In this document: piece after piece, positions 1-5,989 of the stretch
Layout of the letters: each line of letters starts with the position of its first letter
Numbering within the stretch: the stretch's first letter is position 1
Origin: Candidatus Roizmanbacteria bacterium
GTDB taxonomy: Bacteria > Patescibacteriota > Microgenomatia > UBA1406 > GWC2-37-13
DNA: 7,377 bases
Assembly (NCBI GenBank): GCA_016186235.1
Contig: JACPMD010000138.1
Span: forward strand, 1-7,377
Direction: 5' to 3'
Program-made: the position numbers and the translations under genes
Notes under the pieces: generated by a model
Seen by the model: the letters and a program-made list of their open reading frames with translations, nothing else
What the model was told of the DNA's origin: nothing
Databases searched by the model: none

Positions 1-2
1 AT

Positions 3-536
3 CCTGAGATTACTTTTGATGAGATTCGGGAGTCAGAACAGATGCGATTTCGTCTCGAACAGATAGCTGAGAGCTTAAGTAAGAGTGAACACAGAGTTCT
101 TAGCAAACTCATTCATGGCGAAAAGATTAACGATAAGATAGAAAAACATAGTTATCATTACCTGAAGAAGATGAGATTTATTAGCCCAGACGACGAGATT
201 ACTGTTCCACTTTTGGAAAGATTCCTACGAGAAAATTTACCAAAAATATCTTTAGAACTAGACGAACATAAATTATTATTGAACGGAGTGAATGTTGAGA
301 CCCATTTTTCTAAAAAAGAAAAGAAAGCGCTTAAATTACTACTTGAACAGAAAAATCATATCGTTGCGCGTGACCAGATCGGAAAGGCACTCTGGCCTGT
401 AGACACCGACGAAAAGTACTCCGACTGGGCAGTCGATCGGATGATCGCCCGCATACGTGTCAAGCTTAAAAAACTCGGTATGCCAAAAGAGATGGTTAAA
501 ACGGTCCGCAATCGCGGCTACATGCTTGTAAATTGA
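3..536 (+). CDS. C-terminal part of a winged-helix regulator/ATPase-type protein with OmpR/PhoB-like DNA-binding domain (5' partial)
   Basis: The reading frame is open from the left edge, so the gene probably starts outside the window. The ATG at 42 is in frame but is likely internal, because it falls inside a continuous charged helical stretch and has no clear ribosome binding site. Numbering from that Met, residues about 15-65 look like a small winged-helix module with a YHYLKKMRFI core followed by a PLLERFL helix, of the kind found after AAA/STAND ATPase modules. Residues about 70-163 match the OmpR/PhoB C-terminal DNA-binding fold: a short beta strand pair, FSKKEKKALKLLL, the recognition-helix region around DWAVDRMIARIRVKL, and the wing TVRNRGYMLV. 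The likely role is DNA binding and transcription control. An upstream ATPase or sensor domain is inferred, not seen. It ends with TGA, 7 nt before the next gene, so it is probably the regulator of this operon. Confidence 0.8.
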   Translation, partial: PEITFDEIRESEQMRFRLEQIAESLSKSEHRVLSKLIHGEKINDKIEKHSYHYLKKMRFISPDDEITVPLLERFLRENLPKISLELDEHKLLLNGVNVETHFSKKEKKALKLLLEQKNHIVARDQIGKALWPVDTDEKYSDWAVDRMIARIRVKLKKLGMPKEMVKTVRNRGYMLVN

Positions 537-543
537 GATATCA

Positions 544-2640
544 ATGGTAAACGCAGAAAGATTCGACTCATTGTACCGATTAGGATTCAAACCCTTATCT
601 GCTCATCAGCAATCCCCATCCAAACCCTGGTTTCTTGAGGGAATTTTTCCGAAAGCACCCGAAGAAATACTAGGACTAGCAGAGACCTATATGAGTATTG
701 TCGTTAATACGGCCAATCATAGGGGAATCAGTGTTGACTTCGCGCGTTCGGGGCTTTTGAGAAAGATTAAACCCAATCCACAGATAGACCAAGTCAGGCA
801 ACGTTTTGGCACTATATTCAGCCTTCAAGGAATCAGACAACAACCAAGCGCTCACCGCTTAATTAAGTCTTTAGCAACACTAGGGCCAAACGATTTTGAC
901 GTAAAAATTGGTAGCAATAGACCAGACAGACTATTCACAGAAGAAGATGAGTCATTAGCAAATAGCATTCTTTTTGATTCGGCTCTATCACTGTTTGGCG
1001 GTCTCGCAATAAGAGAACCAACGATAGAAGAAACAGGAATACTTTCGAGGGGAACTATAGAAGAGCAGATTAAAAATAAAAGAAGATATGTCGGAAAATA
1101 TATTGATGAAACAGTCGATAAAGATTGGAAACATATGATTTTTGATTTGCCTAATGAGATACTAATTGATGTGTCTTTTGGAGAAAGAGCAGGTAATAAA
1201 GTCGGCGAAATCATATTTTCTCAACATGGGAGAGATGCTTTTGTAATTCACCTAGGGTCGCATGCATATGACGAAAGAAAAACGCAAACAGATACCCGTT
1301 CAGGAGCCAGAGTTTCAAGCAAAGCACAACTGGCTACTCCCTTACTAGTTAATTCAGCACCACCTTTGCGAATAGATGAGGGAGAGATACATCGTTTACT
1401 TGAGATTGTTAATAGCCCGGGACATATTGAATCATCCTCGATACCACCAGATTCTCAATTTGCAAGCGTAATACATCAAGCGTTGAGAGAACTAAGAATT
1501 AACGGAGGTTTCTATATAGGTGAAAAATCTGACTCTGCCAAGACTCTTATTAAGCGTATGTTTGACCGGTACACATGGGGACATTTAAGAAAAATCTTCA
1601 ATAAGGCAACTGAGCTATTAAAAGCAGGTGAATTAATTGTTAGTCCAGAGATGGAAAGTAACTATGTAAAAGATATTCTTGTGATGCTTGAGGCGAGCCC
1701 TTACCGAGCTTTAGTTGGTGCAATTATGACAGATAATTTACGCATATTTCCCTTTTTTAGAGAAGTTCCGGTTTACTATTTCTATGATTTATTAACGAGT
1801 GACGCTTTTACGTTTGAGATGGTTCAAGATCCCAATATTGCTTCGCAAAGAACCTATATGCCAAAATACAGAAGAAATTGGAGTGCAGTATTAAGATCAG
1901 AACGTTTGTGGGAAAGATCAGATGTTGACGGAATAAAGCTTTTCTGGCTTGCAGTGATAAACCAGTCTCGAGATTTGACTAACCCACAACTCACCCTACC
2001 CCAGTTAGGCAAACTGATCGATAAACAAGGAGCTCTCGCATTAGAGTCGAATTTAAGGTACGATGAGTACCGTCGTTCGGAGGCTAATCACATTGATCGC
2101 ATCAGAGACGCGGCCAAAGCGATGTATGATTTTCTACATTTAGCAGAGGCAAATCCTGAGTTAAAAAGTCAGATAGACAAAGTCTTGAGAATACTCGAAG
2201 GCTTTACTAAAAAACGCGAGCGATCGACAGTTGCACTCGATTCCCTCCTAGAAGATCTAAATGTTGATGATGTGTTTTTACCCGAAATTAGGTCATTCTT
2301 TTACAGATCAGGAATTATGACGCCATTAGGTTCTCCTGATAGCAATCTTTGTACGTTTACACCACCATCTATTCTTGATAGCATCTGGCAAAAAACTTCG
2401 AAACTAAATTTGTGGCCAAAGGTTGAGAAAGTGGTCAAAGGAAGAATATACAGTAACCGAGTTCTGAAGCAAAAAGCTGGAGAGGCCCCTAAGACCGCAG
2501 TAAGGTATGTTGTCAATAAAGGGATAAGACCAACTTATGCGAGACCAGAGGCGGCTCTATATTACCCTCCAAGCAATACACAGCTCTCAGACTACTTAAA
2601 TGAAGTATTAAACGGAAAAGTTGATAAGCTAATGGTATGA
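544..2640 (+). CDS. Unrecognised 698-residue protein with nucleotidyltransferase-like motifs
   Basis: I do not recognise this family with certainty. There is no signal peptide or membrane segment, so it is probably cytoplasmic. Residues 94-122 hold a stretch that resembles the active site of the polymerase-beta nucleotidyltransferase superfamily: LQGIR (G96) and then PNDFDVKIG with D117 and D119. EILIDVSFG with D209 could supply the third carboxylate. The usual second G or S after G96 is missing and D119 to D209 is a long gap, so the active site may be divergent, interrupted or only apparent. Residues about 305-405 are helical and vaguely recall the region behind the palm of poly(A)/CCA polymerases (SPYRALVGAIMTDNLRIFPF). 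The C-terminal 300 residues match nothing I know. The start ATG follows a weak GAGA element 5 nt upstream and lies 7 nt after the previous stop. The stop overlaps the deaminase start (ATGA), implying coupled translation. The gene is certain; the enzyme class is a guess. Confidence 0.85.
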   Translation: MVNAERFDSLYRLGFKPLSAHQQSPSKPWFLEGIFPKAPEEILGLAETYMSIVVNTANHRGISVDFARSGLLRKIKPNPQIDQVRQRFGTIFSLQGIRQQPSAHRLIKSLATLGPNDFDVKIGSNRPDRLFTEEDESLANSILFDSALSLFGGLAIREPTIEETGILSRGTIEEQIKNKRRYVGKYIDETVDKDWKHMIFDLPNEILIDVSFGERAGNKVGEIIFSQHGRDAFVIHLGSHAYDERKTQTDTRSGARVSSKAQLATPLLVNSAPPLRIDEGEIHRLLEIVNSPGHIESSSIPPDSQFASVIHQALRELRINGGFYIGEKSDSAKTLIKRMFDRYTWGHLRKIFNKATELLKAGELIVSPEMESNYVKDILVMLEASPYRALVGAIMTDNLRIFPFFREVPVYYFYDLLTSDAFTFEMVQDPNIASQRTYMPKYRRNWSAVLRSERLWERSDVDGIKLFWLAVINQSRDLTNPQLTLPQLGKLIDKQGALALESNLRYDEYRRSEANHIDRIRDAAKAMYDFLHLAEANPELKSQIDKVLRILEGFTKKRERSTVALDSLLEDLNVDDVFLPEIRSFFYRSGIMTPLGSPDSNLCTFTPPSILDSIWQKTSKLNLWPKVEKVVKGRIYSNRVLKQKAGEAPKTAVRYVVNKGIRPTYARPEAALYYPPSNTQLSDYLNEVLNGKVDKLMV

Positions 2641-3380
2641 ACTTCATAATACAAAAAAGAGTAAAACAGTATTTGAATAAAACCTTCTCATTTCTGGTTA
2701 CAATAGGTCGATCGGTCAAACCTTTCTCTTTAGAAGAATATTTTTTTCTTGCGGTAGAGCAAGGTTTAATTTCTTTAAAGGAAGGAAATTACGGTGTTGG
2801 AGCTTTATACATTTTTAGAAAGAATGGGAAAGAGATAATTTTTACAGGACGGAGCAGGATTATCTCTGAGCAAAACACAGGCCTCCATGCGGAAGAGGAC
2901 GTTATTGATGTTGTCGAGTCTATTGCGCGCGGTGAAAAAAAGTACAGGGGTAGAATTGTTAAAATACGTAAAGCACCAGCCGTAGAATCCAAACGAATAT
3001 TAATTTCGACATTAGAGCCCTGTATTGGTTGTGTAAGAAGAATTTTAACCCATAAAGTTGATGAAATCATCATCGGCCTCAAGGAATTGTTAAGCGGAGC
3101 GATGCTTGACGGAAGAGAAAAAATGCTGCCTCCTCTTTGGCAAGATATGCGTAACAAGCAAAAACTTATTGTAAAATTAGTACAACATGACAATCCAAAC
3201 GAAAAGAATTACCTTAATCCACTATTCAAAAAATTACTATTACAGACGTTCCAAATCAATAGAAAGAGTTTAGATCGTGAAATGGAAAAAGGAAAATTTA
3301 TAAATTTAGACAGTCTTTATAAATACGCGTATTTCCTTAAGAAGAACTCACGAAGTTTATCTTATAACAGGTCACTATGA
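2637..3380 (+). CDS. Zinc-dependent cytidine/dCMP-type deaminase domain protein with C-terminal extension
   Basis: This is a 247-residue protein with the two signatures of the cytidine deaminase-like fold. HAE lies at residues 84-86 (zinc ligand H84, proton-shuttling E86), and EPCIGC at 127-132 gives zinc ligands C129 and C132. The preceding IIFTGRSRI strand and the following VDEIIIGLKE strand fit the alpha-beta-alpha core. Members deaminate a cytosine, adenine or guanine base in free nucleosides, nucleotides or nucleic acids. The substrate cannot be read from the motifs. Flanking the core (about 35-170) are an N-terminal segment of about 30 residues and a basic tail (about 173-247) longer than in simple dCMP or tRNA deaminases; the tail could bind nucleic acid or a partner. 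The start ATG overlaps the previous stop (ATGA), and the ribosome binding site is poor, so expression probably depends on coupling. The stop overlaps the next start in the same way. Confidence 0.88.
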   Translation: MNFIIQKRVKQYLNKTFSFLVTIGRSVKPFSLEEYFFLAVEQGLISLKEGNYGVGALYIFRKNGKEIIFTGRSRIISEQNTGLHAEEDVIDVVESIARGEKKYRGRIVKIRKAPAVESKRILISTLEPCIGCVRRILTHKVDEIIIGLKELLSGAMLDGREKMLPPLWQDMRNKQKLIVKLVQHDNPNEKNYLNPLFKKLLLQTFQINRKSLDREMEKGKFINLDSLYKYAYFLKKNSRSLSYNRSL

Positions 3381-4024
3381 TAGGCGAAATATATAGAGGA
3401 TATCAGATGGACTTTTCACTACCGTCTGATGACGTACCGTCGAGACGGCCTGATTTTGATCAAATGATTGAGCGTTATAATAAAATGGCCCGTAAAATAG
3501 GTAATCTGTACCCTAATCGAATCAGACAGAGACATTTGCACAGAAGAGTAAGAACAATTATGAGAGACACACTTCGTTGTGATAAATATACAGGGATGCC
3601 ATTGATTGAGTGGGTATCAGATACGCAATTAAACGATGATGATTATGGATATTTTATAAAAGGTTATAGTCGAGGAGTAAAAGAGGCAGATAGGTTACTT
3701 TGGAAAAGACCGGACGTATTTGCTTGGGAAAATTTAGCAAAAAGAGACAGGAAAAGAAATGAGGCGCATCGTCATAAAGCCGGCATAATAAGAAAGCCAG
3801 TTTCTATGGATAGAAGATTGACTAACTCGCGAGATGGAAATACGCTTATGGTACATGTTGATGTAAACTACACGAGTCTGCCCGGCGCTGGAACTTCACA
3901 AATTATAGCCGAATCTGGTTTTAGCGACGGCTTTGGTGATCGGGTTTTTTTTTGGGCGAATCAAATAAGTCCATTCGTCGATCAGATAAGTAGAAACAAA
4001 CTTTCCCCAACAGGGAGACGTTAA
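3377..4024 (+). CDS. Basic orphan protein, function unknown
   Basis: This is a 215-residue protein I do not recognise. It is soluble, with no membrane segment, and rich in Arg, Lys and Asp. Residues about 20-65 form a very basic segment (RIRQRHLHRRVR around 48-59), and another basic run follows at about 120-150 (KRDRKRNEAHRHK). This suggests nucleic-acid or acidic-partner contact, but that is inference only. The C-terminal third is less charged (VHVDVNYTSLPG, then a Gly/Phe-rich stretch). Two starts are possible. One is the ATG at 3377, which overlaps the deaminase stop as ATGA. The other is Met11 at 3407, which has a good AGAGGA ribosome binding site 6 nt upstream. The end of the frame contains a run of nine T at 3945-3953, so the last 25 or so residues would change if that run were miscounted. 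It is the last gene of the putative operon and is probably expressed with the deaminase. Confidence 0.7.
   Translation: MIGEIYRGYQMDFSLPSDDVPSRRPDFDQMIERYNKMARKIGNLYPNRIRQRHLHRRVRTIMRDTLRCDKYTGMPLIEWVSDTQLNDDDYGYFIKGYSRGVKEADRLLWKRPDVFAWENLAKRDRKRNEAHRHKAGIIRKPVSMDRRLTNSRDGNTLMVHVDVNYTSLPGAGTSQIIAESGFSDGFGDRVFFWANQISPFVDQISRNKLSPTGRR
3395..3400 (+). promoter_or_regulatory. Ribosome binding site favouring the internal start at 3407
   Basis: AGAGGA sits 6 nt before the ATG at 3407 and is the best Shine-Dalgarno match among the left-block starts. It suggests that translation of the orphan protein may begin at Met11 rather than at the overlapping ATG at 3377, which has only a short AGGT nearby. 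Both starts could be used. Confidence 0.5.
3907..3953 (+). terminator. Weak terminator-like element inside the end of the orphan gene
   Basis: Two competing imperfect stems precede a run of nine T (3945-3953). One pairs AGCCG (3907-3911) with CGGCT (3928-3932). The other pairs CCGAATC (3909-3915) with GATCGG (3938-3943) with one bulged A. The second stem ends one base before the T run, as an intrinsic terminator would, but its loop is about 22 nt and the stem is only six pairs. It lies inside the coding frame, 70 bases before the stop. It may attenuate or end the left operon, or it may be chance. Confidence 0.25.
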
Positions 4025-4046
4025 GACGATTGGTAGAGTGTACAGG

Positions 4047-4064
4047 CATGAGTCCTACATGAGT
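4047..4064 (+). repeat. Tandem 7-bp direct repeat with 11-bp period, possible operator
   Basis: CATGAGT occurs at 4047-4053 and again at 4058-4064, separated by CCTA. Two 7-bp half-sites one helical turn apart is the layout of PhoB/OmpR-type binding boxes. The second copy touches the first base of the -35 element. It could be the operator of the metal-transport gene; the link to a specific regulator is inference. Confidence 0.4.
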
Positions 4065-4092
4065 TGAATAATGAATTCCAACTGCATATAAT
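4064..4092 (+). promoter_or_regulatory. Sigma-70-like promoter for the HMA/UreH/cupredoxin gene
   Basis: The -35 box is TTGAAT (4064-4069, four of six consensus bases). A 17-nt spacer follows, then a perfect TATAAT -10 box at 4087-4092. It is the only good promoter I see, and it lies in the only real intergenic spacer (4025-4098). A start 7 nt after the -10 would fall on the A of the ATG at 4099, so the transcript may be leaderless, which agrees with the lack of a ribosome binding site. The spacer also holds an imperfect inverted repeat, AGTTG (4062-4066) and CAACT (4079-4083), that could be an operator. Confidence 0.65.
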
Positions 4093-4098
4093 GAAACA

Positions 4099-5448
4099 AT
4101 GTCAAAAATTAAAAAAACCACGCTGCATATTCAAGGCATGCACTGCCCGTCGTGTGATATTTTAATTCAGGATAAAACTTCCGAACTTTCCAATGTAGTA
4201 AAAGTAAAAGCAAACTATAAAAATCAAAAGGCTGAAGTTGAATATGTCGGGAGTTTTGGCGACAGGGAAATAGGGGAGGTAAATAGAAGAATTCAGCCTT
4301 TCGGCTATAGAGTCTTGCGAGATGAAGAAAGAGGAGTGGCAGACATCCATGAACCGCTATCAAAGCGGCTTTTTGACGCGGGTGCAATTGCGGTTATTTT
4401 ATTTATCCTTTTTTTCTTCGCACAGGAATTAAACCTTGTTCCAAATTTTAATACCAATGCTGGACTTACCCTTACCACTGCTTTAATTCTCGGGCTCGTT
4501 GCGTCGACCTCAACCTGCATGGCAACCTCGGGAGCGTTATTTCTTGCCACAATCGGTAAGGGTTCTTCTGACAATAAACTAATTCCGACCATTTCATTTA
4601 ACGCAGGAAGAGTACTGTCTTATGCTTTCTTTGGATTTCTGGCAGGGTTTGTCGGCAAGGCAATTGCTTTTAATTTCCAGCTTTCTTCTCTCCTTACACT
4701 CGTCGTCTCAATCTTAATGGTGCTGGTTGGTCTTGATATGGCAAAAGTATTTTCGATTCAAACCATTTTTGCGCCATCTTTTACCAAGGGAATCTTTCTC
4801 TCGCTCGAAAAAAGATTCATAAAAAATCCCAAGAAAACAGGCTTTTTTCTCGGGGCAATAACGTACTTTTTACCCTGCGGTTTTACCCAGACAGTCCAGT
4901 TGTATGCACTGGGTTTGGCTGATCCCATAAAGAGTTCGCTTATCATGGCGATTTTTGCCTTGGGTACGGTTCCGGCTCTTATGGCGATCGGATTTGCGAC
5001 GTCGTTGACAAAATCAAGTTTTTATCCAACGGTCCAGAAAGTCATGGGAACGCTCGTTTTTCTTATCGGAATGTATTACTTCAATAATTTCTTAGGGTTA
5101 TATGGAGTGAATGTAAATATCGCTTCACCAATTAAGGCAAAACAAGATTTTGTTCAGAACAACGTGCTTGTAAAAGATAATGTCCAGGTTGCATCAATGA
5201 ATGTGAATTTTTCGGGGTATTATCCAAGTAGATTTACCGTGAAAAAAAATGTGCCGGTCCGTTGGGAAATTAATGGAGAAAATGTATTTGGATGTCAGGG
5301 ATATTTGGTAGCGCCTAAGTTGGGAATTCAAAAAACGCTTGCTCTAGGCAAAAATGTCATTGAGTTTACTCCAAAAGAGGAGGGGACAATTGGATTTTCC
5401 TGTGGGATGGGAATGTATACAGGAAGTTTTACCGTCGTCGGAAGCTAA
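4099..5448 (+). CDS. HMA domain - UreH/DsbD-like membrane domain - cupredoxin fusion (sulfite exporter TauE/SafE-type annotation)
   Basis: This 449-residue protein has three parts. Residues 5-75 are a heavy-metal-associated domain with GMHCPSC (C16, C19), the copper-binding CxxC found in copper chaperones and CPx-ATPases. Residues about 92-332 hold roughly seven hydrophobic spans of the UreH/DsbD-like family, with paired cysteine motifs STSTCMATSG (C140) and YFLPCGFTQ (C260), each within a span as in DsbD-type proteins. Residues about 355-447 form a cupredoxin-like beta domain, with C399 in FGCQGY and C435, M437 and M439 in FSCGMGMYTG as candidate copper ligands. The likely role is moving or delivering copper (or electrons) across the membrane, with the HMA inside and the cupredoxin outside. 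Topology and substrate are inferred; databases often label such proteins sulfite exporters on weak grounds. It has its own promoter and no ribosome binding site. Its end overlaps the convergent phosphatase gene by 20 bp. Confidence 0.92.
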   Translation: MSKIKKTTLHIQGMHCPSCDILIQDKTSELSNVVKVKANYKNQKAEVEYVGSFGDREIGEVNRRIQPFGYRVLRDEERGVADIHEPLSKRLFDAGAIAVILFILFFFAQELNLVPNFNTNAGLTLTTALILGLVASTSTCMATSGALFLATIGKGSSDNKLIPTISFNAGRVLSYAFFGFLAGFVGKAIAFNFQLSSLLTLVVSILMVLVGLDMAKVFSIQTIFAPSFTKGIFLSLEKRFIKNPKKTGFFLGAITYFLPCGFTQTVQLYALGLADPIKSSLIMAIFALGTVPALMAIGFATSLTKSSFYPTVQKVMGTLVFLIGMYYFNNFLGLYGVNVNIASPIKAKQDFVQNNVLVKDNVQVASMNVNFSGYYPSRFTVKKNVPVRWEINGENVFGCQGYLVAPKLGIQKTLALGKNVIEFTPKEEGTIGFSCGMGMYTGSFTVVGS

Positions 5449-5980
5449 ACAATTTTAATGTCATCCAACTGATTGTGTAACCAACTATCGCTCCGCCTAC
5501 TGCGTCAAAAAAATAATGACAGCCGAGGTAAATTCGGGAAAGGGAAACTAACACAGCAGCCAAAAAGTATACCCATCTTCTTTTTTTATCAAATGACGAG
5601 AGAACCGTTGCTGCAGCGAAAGCAGAAGAAGCATGACCCGAAGGGAAAGAGTAATCTTTAGGGCAATCAAGCGGCTTGACTATTTTATATACGTAAGGTC
5701 TTGGCCTTTGGAAAATATTTTTAAGGACAAAATGGTTGGTAAGAGAAGTAAGAAAAAAGCTAATGATAAAGGCGCTCATGAAAAACACGTTTCTTTTTGA
5801 AATCAATGACTGTTTTCTTTTCTGAAGAAGAATTGCTATTACAAGGATCCCAATCCATAAAACAATCGAGTTTCCCCGGAGGGAAAGAAATGAGAAGAGA
5901 GCGTCAAACGTCCTATTATGAGGAATTATTTGATTCAGAAAATAGGTTATTTGAACGTCGAGCGGAAACAAGGAGGACAT
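5429..5980 (-). CDS. PAP2-family membrane phosphatase
   Basis: This 183-residue membrane protein carries all three phosphatidic acid phosphatase type 2 motifs: KX6RP (K87 to R94-P95), PSGH (113-116) and SRX5HX3D (S148, R149, H155, D159). H155 is the expected nucleophile, with H116 as acid/base. About five or six hydrophobic spans are visible (around 38-53, 65-80, 117-130, 136-148 and 158-175), the normal length for a compact bacterial member. Such enzymes dephosphorylate lipid phosphates; undecaprenyl pyrophosphate recycling for wall synthesis is the commonest bacterial role, but phosphatidate or phosphatidylglycerol phosphate are also possible. The start ATG lies 9 nt after the kinase stop with no obvious ribosome binding site, so it is probably co-transcribed and coupled with the kinase. 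It converges on, and overlaps by 20 bp, the metal-transport gene. Confidence 0.93.
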   Translation of the reverse strand: MSSLFPLDVQITYFLNQIIPHNRTFDALFSFLSLRGNSIVLWIGILVIAILLQKRKQSLISKRNVFFMSAFIISFFLTSLTNHFVLKNIFQRPRPYVYKIVKPLDCPKDYSFPSGHASSAFAAATVLSSFDKKRRWVYFLAAVLVSLSRIYLGCHYFFDAVGGAIVGYTISWMTLKLFSFRRR

Positions 5981-5989
5981 ACTATGATT

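Noticed and set aside
852..1214. Minus-strand 120-residue open frame
   Set aside because: A low-complexity Ser/Leu/Ile shadow of the 698-residue gene, without a domain or ribosome binding site.
2789..3193. Minus-strand 134-residue open frame
   Set aside because: It is antisense to the deaminase catalytic core, whose zinc motifs fix the coding strand.
4305..4592. Minus-strand 95-residue open frame
   Set aside because: It is antisense to the HMA/membrane junction of the metal-transport gene and has no recognisable features.
5971..5989. AGGAGG followed by an ATG at 5984 on the plus strand
   Set aside because: It would encode only four residues before a stop. On the minus strand it is simply the start of the PAP2 coding sequence.
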